A DNA stretch of 64,000 nt from Erysipelotrichaceae bacterium (GTDB taxonomy: Bacteria > Bacillota_I > Bacilli_A > Erysipelotrichales > Erysipelotrichaceae), in NCBI GenBank assembly GCA_017404205.1, contig JAFRCV010000008.1:124001-188000 (forward strand). The letters are read 5' to 3'. Positions 26,987 to 36,181 of the stretch are shown here, one piece after another. How positions within the stretch are numbered: position 1 is the first letter of the stretch; each line of letters starts with the position of its first letter. Below the pieces are notes generated by a model that saw nothing but the letters and a program-made list of their open reading frames with translations, did no database searches and was not told the DNA's origin. The position numbers and the translations under genes are program-made.

Positions 26987-28294
26987 TTAAGCAACTTCTT
27001 TATTTTCTTTTTTATATTTATCAGCAAGGACTAAGAATATAAAACCTAAGAAGAAGAATATTGCTAATAGGGCAACAGCGACATTAATTGTGCCGCCAGC
27101 AAATTTAACTGCAGCTATTACGCCTGAACCTAAGAATGATGCACCTTTTGCAAATATATCATAGATGCCAAAATATTCACCTGAATGTTCTGCAGGGATT
27201 ATCTTTGTAAAATATGATCTAGATAATGATTGAATTGATCCTTGGAACATACCAACCATAAATGCTAAGATACCAAAACTTAATAGATTTTTTAAAGTTA
27301 AAGCATATAAACTTACACAGAAATATCCAGCTATACAAACCAGTAATAAAGTAACTGTTTCATATTTTTTTGATAATTTAGCAAAAATTAATGAGAATAT
27401 CCAAGCTACCACTTGTGTTCCAAGTAATAGAATAACTAATCCAACTTGATCAAGACCTAGATTTGTTCCTATATTAGTACAGTTATCAATTATTGTACCA
27501 ACACCATCAATATATAAGAAGAATGCTAATAGGAATAAAGCTACTTTTTTATCCTTTGTTATAATTTTCTTAAATGTTTGGAATATATGTTTAAATATTT
27601 GAGAAATTTCATGTTTATGAACAGTAGAATAGTTTTCTTGTGTATATCCTTTAATTAGAGGAAGAGTAACAATTAACCACCAAACGCCAGTAATTGCAAA
27701 ACCTATAATCTTGCCGACAATTTCAGGAATTAAAGATACAATACCACCAGATATAGCAAACGCAACAAGTGCTAATAAGAATGGAATACAAGATCCAATA
27801 TAGCCCCAAGCATAGCCATATGAAGATACTTCATCAAATCTATCTTCAACTGTTACATCGTTCAACATTGAATCATAGACAGTTAAAGAAACTGAATAGA
27901 ATATTTTTGTCAATGCAAAGATAATCAAGAATATTAACCAGAAATTTACAAATCCATTAATGATACAGCCAATAACACCTGCTGCAACCGAAGTGGTGAA
28001 AATAGCTTTTTTCTTATCTTTATGATCAGCAATAGCGCCAATTGCTGGTCCAATTAAAGCAACAATAATCGTAACAATAGAAATCGCAGTTGCCCATAAA
28101 GCCGTAGCTCTATCATCACTAATTTGACCAGGATTTGTTCCAACAGCAATGTTTTTGAACCAAATTGGAATCAACGAACAAGCTAACATGGTATAGGCTG
28201 AATTGCCAACATCATATAATACCCATGAAAATTCTTTTTCGCTTAAACCTCTGAAGATACTCAAATTGTTTAACCATTTAAACAACTTTCCCAT
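26987..28294 (-). CDS. MFS transporter of the UMF1 family
   Basis: A 435-residue polytopic membrane protein with about eleven to twelve segments. The N-terminal FSWVLYDVGNSAY and IGAIADHKDKKK loop are typical of the UMF1/Atg22-like branch of the major facilitator superfamily; Atg22 relatives export amino acids, but the bacterial substrate is not known. On the minus strand AGGAGG is placed just before the ATG. It follows the zinc phospholipase C-like gene by 11 bases and is probably in the same operon. Confidence 0.88.
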   Translation of the reverse strand: MGKLFKWLNNLSIFRGLSEKEFSWVLYDVGNSAYTMLACSLIPIWFKNIAVGTNPGQISDDRATALWATAISIVTIIVALIGPAIGAIADHKDKKKAIFTTSVAAGVIGCIINGFVNFWLIFLIIFALTKIFYSVSLTVYDSMLNDVTVEDRFDEVSSYGYAWGYIGSCIPFLLALVAFAISGGIVSLIPEIVGKIIGFAITGVWWLIVTLPLIKGYTQENYSTVHKHEISQIFKHIFQTFKKIITKDKKVALFLLAFFLYIDGVGTIIDNCTNIGTNLGLDQVGLVILLLGTQVVAWIFSLIFAKLSKKYETVTLLLVCIAGYFCVSLYALTLKNLLSFGILAFMVGMFQGSIQSLSRSYFTKIIPAEHSGEYFGIYDIFAKGASFLGSGVIAAVKFAGGTINVAVALLAIFFFLGFIFLVLADKYKKENKEVA

Positions 28295-28305
28295 AATTTT
28301 CCTCC

Positions 28306-29172
28306 TTATTTTTGAAATTCATTAATTGAGTATTTTAATTCATCTTCATAAGATAAAATTGGTATCTGCTTATAATCTTCCTTAGGACAAAAATGATTAT
28401 GATAATATGCATCTAATTCGCATTTATCATTTAAATAATCAACAAGATTATTTGCTAATAAAGGATAATGCTTAACAGCAATATTAAACAATTTATTTAA
28501 TCTTTCGTTCGTATCTAAACATCTAGGATCATCTTCCTTGGTGATTAATAATTCTTTAAAAGAATAGGCATGGGCTAAATCCATAGCTTTATTTAAAATC
28601 CATCTTTTAATATCACTATCATCTTTTAATAAATTTAAATAGAATAATTGATCTTTAAGTGTTTTATATACATCCTTTTCATTAATTTCTGGAAATAATT
28701 GATAAATAACATGTGCAATTTCTTTACTTGGTTTTAATGAAAAAGTAACCGACTTTTTAACAGGATTGTATCCATCTTTTTTTAAGAAATAACGATCAAG
28801 CTGAGATTCTATTTTCCCATGAGGAACACCACATGTTTCATCTTTTAAATCAATATAACCATGACAATATGAATCTAAAGTAAAATGACAAACAAAGCCC
28901 AATAAATAAGATAATGCGGCATCTTTATTGTCACATTTTTGATATAAAGGTTTTATTTTTGACAATGTATCCTTAAAAGGTATGTCATGTAAATTTGTAC
29001 CAAATTGATTAATTTCATTGTGCTTTAAACAATTATAATAAAAAAAGATGTCGGGTCCATGAACTCCAAAATCAAAAATTTCTCTATTATTAGTAATGAT
29101 GTTTTTTAGATTATTATCTAATGTGTCAATACATTTATCGCCAAATCGCCAATGTGCATAGGTAGTAGGCAT
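28306..29172 (-). CDS. Zinc-dependent phospholipase C-like protein
   Basis: A 288-residue protein starting MPTTYAHWRFG, the usual start of the bacterial zinc-dependent phospholipase C-like family (PF00882). Potential metal ligands include His6, HGPDIFFYY, LLGFVCHFTLDSYCHGYID and HGKIESQLD. No signal peptide is visible, so it may act inside the cell. Shine-Dalgarno GGAG before the ATG. First gene of a pair with the UMF1 transporter; it diverges from the acyl-CoA synthetase gene. Confidence 0.82.
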   Translation of the reverse strand: MPTTYAHWRFGDKCIDTLDNNLKNIITNNREIFDFGVHGPDIFFYYNCLKHNEINQFGTNLHDIPFKDTLSKIKPLYQKCDNKDAALSYLLGFVCHFTLDSYCHGYIDLKDETCGVPHGKIESQLDRYFLKKDGYNPVKKSVTFSLKPSKEIAHVIYQLFPEINEKDVYKTLKDQLFYLNLLKDDSDIKRWILNKAMDLAHAYSFKELLITKEDDPRCLDTNERLNKLFNIAVKHYPLLANNLVDYLNDKCELDAYYHNHFCPKEDYKQIPILSYEDELKYSINEFQK

Positions 29173-29303
29173 AATAAATCTCCTTTTTTATATTTTATCA
29201 AATGATAAAGAATAACAAAATATAAAAGTTTTAAAATAAAAATAAAAGATATATAATGATGAAGCGTGTATCGCTAACTCTATTAATGATTCGGAGGTTA
29301 AAT
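29173..29303. promoter_or_regulatory. Divergent control region with a 16-bp palindrome
   Basis: Contains TATAAT (29252-29257) for the rightward gene and a perfect palindrome TTTATCA AA TGATAAA (29194-29209) near the leftward promoter. The palindrome could be an operator; no regulator gene is adjacent. Confidence 0.4.
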
Positions 29304-31025
29304 ATGAGTGAAACAATTACTGCTAAGGCGCCTTGGAAGAATAATCTTGGTGACTTACCATTTACATTAAAATATTTTGAAGGTACGATGTTTGAAAAAG
29401 TCGAAGAAATCGCAAATAAATATCCAAATAATATTGCTTTTGACTTTATGAACAGACCAACAACATATAGAGAAATGATTAAACATATCAGAAACTGTGC
29501 TAAATCATTATCAACACTTGGTGTAAGAGAAAATGACCGTGTTACTATTGCGCTTCCAAATTGCCCTCAAGCAATCTATATGTTCTATGCAATAAATTTA
29601 ATTGGCGCTGTTTCCAATATGGTGCACCCTTTAAGTTCTGAAGAAGAATTAGCTTTCTATATTAATGAATCAGAATCTGAAACTGTAATTACACTTGATC
29701 AGTTTTATCATAAATTTGAAGCAATTAGAGCTAAAACATGTGCTAAGAATATAATTATAGCTCGCATTAGAGATGCATTAAGCCAACCTTTAAAATTAGG
29801 TTATATGTTAACTGAAGGAAGAAAAATTAAAAAAATTCCAAGTGATGCCCCTGTAATTTTTTGGGATGATTTTTTAAGATTTGGAAAAACGAGATTCTTT
29901 GATATTAAAGTTTCAAGAAAAAGCGAAGATGCTGCAACAATTTTATATTCTGGTGGTACAACTGGAACAACAAAAGGTATATTGTTAACAAATAAGAATT
30001 TCAATGCATTATCACAACAAATTATTGCTGCTAATCCTATTTTTAGACCTGGCGATAAAATGCTTGCTGCAATGCCTATATTCCATGGCTTTGGACTTGG
30101 TGTATGTATACATTCTATGCTAGCAAATGGTGGTAGATGTGTGCTTGTTCCTCGTTTTACACCTGCTTCTTATGCAAAATTAATCACACAATATCAAATT
30201 AATTTTATGGCTGGTGTTCCAACATTATTTGAAGCATTATTGAGGTTGCCTAAATTTGATAAAGCTAATTTGTCATGTTTAAAAGGTGTATTCTCTGGTG
30301 GTGATTCGCTATCAATCGAATTAAAGAAAAAATTAGATAAATTCTTATATGATCATGAAGCAAAAATTCAAGTAAGAGAAGGTTATGGAACAACGGAAAC
30401 TGTAACAGCGTGTTGTTTAACACCATCTCATCGCTATAAAGAAGGCTCAATTGGACTCCCACTTCCTGATGTTTATATTAAGATTGTTGAACCTGGAACT
30501 GATAAGGAACTTCCTTATGGTGAAGAAGGTGAAATTCTACTAGCTGGTCCTACTGTTATGAAAGAATATATCAAGCATCCAGAAGAAACTGCTGATACTT
30601 TAAGGAAACACGATGATGGCCTTACTTGGGTATATACAGGTGACTTAGGTATTATGGATAGCGAAGGATTTGTATATTTTAAAGGTCGTAGTAAACGTAT
30701 GATTGTTACTTCTGGATATAATGTATATCCTGCTCAACTTGAAAACATCATTGATTCTTGTGATAAAGTATCAATGTCATGTGTTATCGGTGTTAAAGAC
30801 CCTTATCGTATGCAAAAAGTTAAAGCCTTTATCGTATTGAAAAATGGTATAGAAGCAAGTGATGAAGTAAAAGAGGAAATATTGAATTATTGCTCAAAAC
30901 GAATTGCCAAATATGCTATGCCTAGAGAGATTGAATTTAGAGCTGAATTGCCAAAGACGCTTGTAGGTAAAGTTGCATATAGAAAGCTTGAAGAAGAAGA
31001 GCTTGCGAAAGAACAATCAAATTAA
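29304..31025 (+). CDS. Long-chain acyl-CoA synthetase / AMP-dependent ligase
   Basis: A 573-residue adenylate-forming enzyme. It has the phosphate loop ILYSGGTTGTTKG, the A5 motif GYGTTET, the A7 motif YTGDLG, the hinge FKGRSKRMIVTSGYNVYP and the catalytic lysine near the end (KTLVGKVAYRKL). It probably activates fatty acids, as judged from the AGCFGLG-type hydrophobic pocket region and nearby lipase genes; the exact acid is unknown. Start at 29304 is set by CGGAGGT five to six bases upstream; an upstream in-frame ATG lacks this. Confidence 0.88.
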   Translation: MSETITAKAPWKNNLGDLPFTLKYFEGTMFEKVEEIANKYPNNIAFDFMNRPTTYREMIKHIRNCAKSLSTLGVRENDRVTIALPNCPQAIYMFYAINLIGAVSNMVHPLSSEEELAFYINESESETVITLDQFYHKFEAIRAKTCAKNIIIARIRDALSQPLKLGYMLTEGRKIKKIPSDAPVIFWDDFLRFGKTRFFDIKVSRKSEDAATILYSGGTTGTTKGILLTNKNFNALSQQIIAANPIFRPGDKMLAAMPIFHGFGLGVCIHSMLANGGRCVLVPRFTPASYAKLITQYQINFMAGVPTLFEALLRLPKFDKANLSCLKGVFSGGDSLSIELKKKLDKFLYDHEAKIQVREGYGTTETVTACCLTPSHRYKEGSIGLPLPDVYIKIVEPGTDKELPYGEEGEILLAGPTVMKEYIKHPEETADTLRKHDDGLTWVYTGDLGIMDSEGFVYFKGRSKRMIVTSGYNVYPAQLENIIDSCDKVSMSCVIGVKDPYRMQKVKAFIVLKNGIEASDEVKEEILNYCSKRIAKYAMPREIEFRAELPKTLVGKVAYRKLEEEELAKEQSN

Positions 31026-31052
31026 GATTAAGCATTTGCTTAATCTTTTTTG
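31024..31052 (+). terminator. Terminator after the acyl-CoA synthetase
   Basis: Ten-bp stem AAGATTAAGC / GCTTAATCTT with an ATTT loop, then TTTT; the left arm includes the last two bases of the stop codon. Confidence 0.88.
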
Positions 31053-31080
31053 ATAAAATAATAAAAAAGAGGGAATTATC

Positions 31081-32001
31081 ATGAAAAAAGAAGAATTTTA
31101 TTTTGATAGTAATGATGGCTTAACTAAAATTAGAGCTTTAAAGTTTATTCCTGATGGAGAAGTTAAAGCTATACTTCAAATATCACATGGAATGGTTGAA
31201 TTCATAGATCGTTATGAAAGCTTTGCTAATTATCTATGTGAAAAAGGATTTTTAGTTGTCGGCAATGATCATCTTGGACATGGTGGATCTGTTAATTCAA
31301 AAGAAGATTGGGGATATTTCGCTAAAAAAGATGGATATCGCATTGTTCTTAACGATATATTAAAACTATTAAATATTGTAAAAAAAGATTATCCAAATAG
31401 AAATTATTTTTTATTAGGACATTCAATGGGTTCTTTTTTAGCAAGACTTTTTCTGATTGAATATGGTAATGAATTAGATGGTGCAATTATTATGGGAACT
31501 GGTCAGCAATCAAAAGGAACATTAGTTGCTGGAAAAGCATTAACAAAACTAATTGGTCTATTTAAAGGAGAAAAATATAGAAGCAGTTTCATTAATAATA
31601 TGGCATTAGGTTCATATAATAAAAAATTTGAACCAAGTACAACTCATTGTGATTGGTTAACAAAAGATGAAAAAATAGTAAATTGGTATTACAACGAGCC
31701 AAGATGCCAATTTGTATTTACCTTAAATGGCTATTACAATTTATTTTCATTGATAGAACAAATTATCGATGAAAAGAACCTAGAAAAAATGCCAAAAGAT
31801 TTACCTGTATTAATCGTCTCTGGTGAAGATGATCCTGTAGGAAATTTTGGAAAAGATCCTAAAGCTGTATATGAAGCATTTAAATCTATTGGCATGAAAA
31901 ATCTTGATTTAAAATTATATCCAAATGATCGTCATGAAATATTAAATGAAATAGATAAAGATCTTGTATATGATGACATATATAATTGGTTAAAAAAATA
32001 A
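31081..32001 (+). CDS. Alpha/beta hydrolase, monoacylglycerol lipase / lysophospholipase type
   Basis: A 306-residue serine hydrolase. SHGMVEFIDRYESFA (oxyanion region), NDHLGHGGS, nucleophile elbow LGHSMGS (Ser about 114), Asp in SGEDDPVG and His in NDRHEILNE make a complete triad of the PldB/MGL type. GAGGG lies seven to eight bases before the ATG. It follows the acyl-CoA synthetase gene after a terminator; together they could release and activate fatty acids from host or membrane lipids (inference). Confidence 0.88.
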   Translation: MKKEEFYFDSNDGLTKIRALKFIPDGEVKAILQISHGMVEFIDRYESFANYLCEKGFLVVGNDHLGHGGSVNSKEDWGYFAKKDGYRIVLNDILKLLNIVKKDYPNRNYFLLGHSMGSFLARLFLIEYGNELDGAIIMGTGQQSKGTLVAGKALTKLIGLFKGEKYRSSFINNMALGSYNKKFEPSTTHCDWLTKDEKIVNWYYNEPRCQFVFTLNGYYNLFSLIEQIIDEKNLEKMPKDLPVLIVSGEDDPVGNFGKDPKAVYEAFKSIGMKNLDLKLYPNDRHEILNEIDKDLVYDDIYNWLKK

Positions 32002-32022
32002 AGGCCTTGTAAGGCCTTTATT
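31997..32022. terminator. Shared convergent terminator covering both stop codons
   Basis: Ten-bp stem AATAAAGGCC (31997-32006) / GGCCTTTATT (32013-32022), loop TTGTAA. The + strand TAA lies in the left arm and the minus-strand stop in the right arm. Confidence 0.85.
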
Positions 32023-32320
32023 CATTAATGTGTTCTAAACCTTGTCCAATGATCTGATAAACATGATCATCGTTCAATGAATAATATATTGTTTGACCAT
32101 CTCGACGAGATTTAATTAATTTAAATGTTTTTAATTTTTGCAATTGATGCGATATAGCTGATTGATTCATTGACAATTGTTTAGCAATATCATTTACATT
32201 AAATTCGCCATTATAGAGGAGTCTTAATATTTTTAGTCGTGTTGAATCACTAAATACTTTAAATAAATCGGCTAAATCAGAAATTTCTATTTCATCTATT
32301 ATTATTTGTTTTTTCATCAT
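32018..32320 (-). CDS. ArsR/SmtB-family metal sensor repressor
   Basis: A 100-residue winged-helix repressor. The recognition helix is NQSAISHQLQKLK. The C-terminal helix has Asp84, His86, His97 and Glu100, the alpha-5 zinc/cobalt site of SmtB and CzrA (SmtB also uses Glu at the last position). The start overlaps the ATPase stop by ATGA; a second ATG follows at once, so the start may be three bases further in. Frames running further upstream only read the ATPase gene out of frame. It most likely represses the HMA-ATPase operon through the SmtB-type operator at 34431. Confidence 0.88.
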   Translation of the reverse strand: MMKKQIIIDEIEISDLADLFKVFSDSTRLKILRLLYNGEFNVNDIAKQLSMNQSAISHQLQKLKTFKLIKSRRDGQTIYYSLNDDHVYQIIGQGLEHINE

Positions 32321-34191
32321 AAATTCCTTACATATAAAGCTCTGATAGCATTTAAGACGGCAATAATCATAACGCCAGTATCGGCAAATATAGCTAGCCA
32401 CATATTTGCGATACCAAAAGCGCCTAAAATTAAGCAAATAATTTTTATACCGATTGCAAAATATATGTTTTGATATACGATACGCATACACTTTTTAGCA
32501 ATCTTAATAGCACTAACTAGTTTATATGGATCATCATCCATCAAAACAACATCAGCAGCCTCAATAGCCGCATCACTTCCAAGTGCTCCCATTGCAATTC
32601 CAACATCAGCTCTAGCAATAACTGGAGCATCGTTTATTCCATCGCCAACAAAAGCAACCATTTCATTGTCTTTTTTCTTATTATTTAATATTTCTTCTAA
32701 TTTATTAATTTTTTCATCTGGTAATAATTCAGAATAATAATCATCAATGCCTAATTCTTTACATATTTTATTGGCGGTTTCTTTTTTGTCACCAGTTAAC
32801 ATAATTGTTTTTAAAATTCCAATATTTTTAAGTCCAGAAATACATTTCTTTGATGTAGGTTTAATTAAATCTGCTATATGTAAGTGTCCAACATATTTTC
32901 CATCAATTGCGACATAAACAATTGTTGATGAATCAAAACAATCATGAACTTCAATATTATTTTCTTCAAATAGTTTTTTATTGCCTGCAATAACATTTTT
33001 GCCTAATACTTTAGCAATAACGCCATGCCCTGGTATTTCTTTAATAGATTCAATTTTATTTTTATCAATAGTTTTGCCATATTCTTTGACAATTGATTGA
33101 CCAATAGGGTGGTTAGATAGACTTTCTGCATACGCTACATATTCTAATAATTGTTCTTCACTGATTTTGCATTCATGATAGCAACTAACTTCAAAAATTC
33201 CCTTTGTCATTGTTCCAGTTTTATCAAAAGCAACATATTTTATTTTTGATAAGTTTTCAAGATAATTAGAACCTTTTACAAGTATGCCTTTATTACTTTC
33301 GCCACCAATTCCACCAAAAAAGCTAAGAGGTATTGAAATAACAAGTGCACATGGGCAACTAATAACAAGGAAAGTCAATGCTCTATACAACCACATATTG
33401 AAATTAATAGGATTTTTTATTATTAAATTAAATAATGGTGGAATAAACGCAAGAATTAGTGCAAAAATACAAACAATAGGTGTATAGTATTTCGCAAATT
33501 TTGAAATAAATTCTTCACTATGTGATTTATTAGAAGATGCATTTTCAACAAGATTTAAGATCTTAGATGCGGTAGATTCTTCAAATAGCTTTGTAGTTTT
33601 AATTTTAATAACTGCATACATATTAATGCATCCAGATAAAACATTATCATTAATTTTGACATTCATTGGCTTAGATTCGCCAGTTAATGCAGCAGTATTT
33701 AAAATTGATTCTCCTTCAACTATTATGCCATCTAATGGAATTTTATCACCAACTTTAACGGTAATTATTGTTCCAACTTCAACTTCGTTTGGATCAACTT
33801 TAATTAAATGATTGTCTTTTTCTATATATGCATAATCTGGTCTAATATCCATTAAATCACTAATATTCTTTCTAGATTTTCTAATTGCATAATCTTGAAA
33901 GAATTCACCGATTTGATATAAAAGCATTACCGCAACACTTTCGCCATATTCTCCAAGCGCAAATGAACCAGCTGAAGCAATAAACATTAAGAAATTTTCA
34001 TCTAATACTTGACCTTTAAATATGCCTTTGATAGCTTTTTTAATAATGTCATAAGCAATTATTAAATAAGCAAATAAATATAAGAAGAATGAAAATTTAA
34101 AATCTTCAAAAAATAGGTGAAAGATAACTAATAAGCATACACAAATAATTATTCTAATAAGAATCTTTTTTTGTTTATTATTTAATTTCAT
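32317..34191 (-). CDS. P1B-type heavy-metal ATPase (zinc/cadmium export type)
   Basis: A 624-residue membrane pump. Key sites: TGES at 170-173, transmembrane Cys279-Pro-Cys281, phosphorylation Asp323 in DKTGT, HP motif in SNHPIGQSI, GDGINDAP hinge and a final membrane segment with D in FADTGVM, which favours Zn/Cd/Pb over Cu. It has no N-terminal metal-binding domain; a separate HMA protein is encoded just upstream. It overlaps that gene and the downstream sensor by four bases each. Confidence 0.92.
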   Translation of the reverse strand: MKLNNKQKKILIRIIICVCLLVIFHLFFEDFKFSFFLYLFAYLIIAYDIIKKAIKGIFKGQVLDENFLMFIASAGSFALGEYGESVAVMLLYQIGEFFQDYAIRKSRKNISDLMDIRPDYAYIEKDNHLIKVDPNEVEVGTIITVKVGDKIPLDGIIVEGESILNTAALTGESKPMNVKINDNVLSGCINMYAVIKIKTTKLFEESTASKILNLVENASSNKSHSEEFISKFAKYYTPIVCIFALILAFIPPLFNLIIKNPINFNMWLYRALTFLVISCPCALVISIPLSFFGGIGGESNKGILVKGSNYLENLSKIKYVAFDKTGTMTKGIFEVSCYHECKISEEQLLEYVAYAESLSNHPIGQSIVKEYGKTIDKNKIESIKEIPGHGVIAKVLGKNVIAGNKKLFEENNIEVHDCFDSSTIVYVAIDGKYVGHLHIADLIKPTSKKCISGLKNIGILKTIMLTGDKKETANKICKELGIDDYYSELLPDEKINKLEEILNNKKKDNEMVAFVGDGINDAPVIARADVGIAMGALGSDAAIEAADVVLMDDDPYKLVSAIKIAKKCMRIVYQNIYFAIGIKIICLILGAFGIANMWLAIFADTGVMIIAVLNAIRALYVRNL

Positions 34192-34406
34192 AGAAAGATC
34201 TCACAATCATCTTCGACTTTTTTACAGTTTTTTAAAACATCTTTCATAACGTTTTTTTCTTCATAACCATCTTCAAATTCAATTATCATTTTTAAAGTCA
34301 TGAAATTTACTGTTGCATTTTTAACACCTTTAGTGTTTTTGGCTGCTTCTTCCATCTTATTTGCACAATTAGCGCAATCAACATCGATATTATATGTTTT
34401 TTTCAT
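34188..34406 (-). CDS. Stand-alone heavy-metal-associated (HMA) domain protein
   Basis: A 72-residue ferredoxin-like HMA domain starting MKKTYNIDVDCANCANKM, with Cys11 and Cys14 as the CxxC metal site, and KDVLKNCKK near the end. The start at 34406 is supported by CGGAGGA upstream. In CadA/ZntA the same domain is fused to the pump; here it is a separate protein overlapping the ATPase gene by ATGA, and probably delivers or senses metal for it. Confidence 0.88.
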   Translation of the reverse strand: MKKTYNIDVDCANCANKMEEAAKNTKGVKNATVNFMTLKMIIEFEDGYEEKNVMKDVLKNCKKVEDDCEIFL

Positions 34407-34430
34407 AAAAATCCTCCGAAAATAAATATT

Positions 34431-34483
34431 TATATATGAACATATACTCATATATAATATACCACATTTATTTTTTACTTCAA
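34431..34483 (-). promoter_or_regulatory. SmtB/CzrA-type operator and promoter of the metal efflux operon
   Basis: Perfect 9-bp arms TATATATGA (34431-34439) and TCATATATA (34448-34456), centre ACATATAC, resembling the ArsR/SmtB zinc operator TGAA..TTCA pattern. On the minus strand TTGAAG (34483-34478) with TATATT 16 bases or TATTAT 18 bases downstream places the operator at the start of transcription. The -35 lies in the end of the GH2 gene. Confidence 0.65.
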
Positions 34484-36145
34484 TGAATTTTTATATTCTT
34501 TATCAATTTCCTTTTTGATTGTATTCATTATATCTTTTGATACTTTTAATACTTTTCGATCATATGTATATAAACCATTAATTTCTTCTTCAACATCTGA
34601 TAATTGTGTATATACCGATCCACACAAGCCATATTTAATTGATGGAATAACCATTTTATGATATATATCTAATATCGCTTTATTTAATTCATCTTCACTT
34701 GCTTTTTTGCCATAACCGTAATTAGCTTTTCTTTTATTAAAAATATGGCCATTTATCTTTCTTGCAATGCCACCAAATTCAGATAAGAAAAGTATTTTAT
34801 TTTTATCATTAGACTTTAAGATTTTATTTTTAAAGTATATATGTTCTGAATTAAAATCACTTAAATTATCCTTATGTTTAAACCATCCAGAAGTACTATC
34901 AAACAAACGATTAGCATCTAATTTTTTTAAAATTAAATAAGCCTCATCGCTATTTATTTGTCCCCATCCTTCATTAAATATTGTCCAAGCAATTATTGAT
35001 GGATGATTATATAAATGATTTATAGTTTCTATTGAATGATTTATAAATATTTCAAATTGTTTATTATCGTCTTGATGATCGTTTAAAACTTTTAGTCCTA
35101 AATTAGGGAGAAGTGCATGCTTAAAGAAATTAAATTCACCGTTATTCACAAAATCTTGCATTACTAGCATTCCATTAATATCACAATAATAATAAAATAT
35201 TTCGGGTTCAACTTTTATATGCTTACGAAGTAGATTAAACCCTAATGATTTCATTCTTTTTATATCGTTTTCATATTCGATAGGATTTAAAGGCAAAAAT
35301 ATGCCATCTTCAAAATATCCTTGATCTAAGACACCATTTAAATAAATTGGTTCATCATTCAGATATAATCTTTGATATCCATTGACTAACTTTGCTTCTA
35401 ATTTCCTAAGGGCAAAGTATGACTTTATTTCATCATCGCTTGTTTTTAAAGTAAAATAATATATTTTTGGATTATCTGGTGACCATTTTTGATATTGTAT
35501 ATTACACTTATCTAAATCGATATAAAAAGTATTTCTTTTAAATGTTTGACTAAATATTTGGCCATCAAAATCAATATCAATTGTGAAAGATTTGGCTGTT
35601 GAATCGATATCAATATATAAAGAATGTGTATCAGGACTTATTTTTATAGATTTAATTTGATTTATTTTAGGAACACATTCTAACCATACTGATCCCCAAA
35701 TTCCTGATATATTTGTATACCACATGCCTGAAGGATTATTAGATTGTTTGCCATATGGATAGTTTTTATTTAATTCATCTTTAACATTTACTACTAGAAA
35801 ATTTTCATATTTTACATAGTCACTTATATCAAAGCTAAATGGAAGATATGATCCAATATGATTGCCTAATAAGTTATTGTTTAAAAAGACTTCACATTCT
35901 TGATCAATTGCATCTAAATGTAAAATTAGTTTTTCTTTATTTGGATTAAAATTCAAGTCTAAAGTAAAGTATTTTTTATATTCTAATAATTTTTCATATT
36001 TTTTTCTTTTATATCCAGAAATTTCTGATTGTTTAACATATGGAACTTCAATGAAATCGTCATTTAGGCCCCAAACGCCATCTAATGATTGATAACTATT
36101 TCTAACGAATTGAGGTCGAGGATATGTATTCTTATAATAATTCAT
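34475..36145 (-). CDS. Glycoside hydrolase family 2 (beta-galactosidase/glucuronidase-like)
   Basis: A 556-residue retaining glycosidase. Order: sugar-binding jelly roll (about 15-160), immunoglobulin-like domain (about 160-250) and TIM barrel. The acid/base is Glu392 in FNEGWG and the nucleophile Glu456 in LSEFGG. It is shorter than LacZ and has no signal peptide, so it probably cleaves an imported oligosaccharide; sugar specificity cannot be read. A weak -10 (TAAACT) lies six bases before the ATG. It diverges from the GNAT gene. Confidence 0.88.
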   Translation of the reverse strand: MNYYKNTYPRPQFVRNSYQSLDGVWGLNDDFIEVPYVKQSEISGYKRKKYEKLLEYKKYFTLDLNFNPNKEKLILHLDAIDQECEVFLNNNLLGNHIGSYLPFSFDISDYVKYENFLVVNVKDELNKNYPYGKQSNNPSGMWYTNISGIWGSVWLECVPKINQIKSIKISPDTHSLYIDIDSTAKSFTIDIDFDGQIFSQTFKRNTFYIDLDKCNIQYQKWSPDNPKIYYFTLKTSDDEIKSYFALRKLEAKLVNGYQRLYLNDEPIYLNGVLDQGYFEDGIFLPLNPIEYENDIKRMKSLGFNLLRKHIKVEPEIFYYYCDINGMLVMQDFVNNGEFNFFKHALLPNLGLKVLNDHQDDNKQFEIFINHSIETINHLYNHPSIIAWTIFNEGWGQINSDEAYLILKKLDANRLFDSTSGWFKHKDNLSDFNSEHIYFKNKILKSNDKNKILFLSEFGGIARKINGHIFNKRKANYGYGKKASEDELNKAILDIYHKMVIPSIKYGLCGSVYTQLSDVEEEINGLYTYDRKVLKVSKDIMNTIKKEIDKEYKNSLK

Positions 36146-36151
36146 AATAAT

Positions 36152-36173
36152 AGTTTAACATATGGTTTATAAT
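36152..36173. promoter_or_regulatory. Divergent -10 elements for the GH2 and GNAT genes
   Basis: Minus strand TAAACT (36157-36152), six bases from the GH2 ATG. Plus strand TATAAT (36168-36173), eight bases from the GNAT ATG. Neither gene has a Shine-Dalgarno. Confidence 0.45.
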
Positions 36174-36181
36174 GATTTAAG

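Noticed and set aside
32320-32491. N-terminal extension of the ArsR regulator
   Set aside because: It is the ATPase gene read in another frame, rich in Cys, Tyr and Arg; ATGA overlap at 32320 and the AAGGA site explain the true start.
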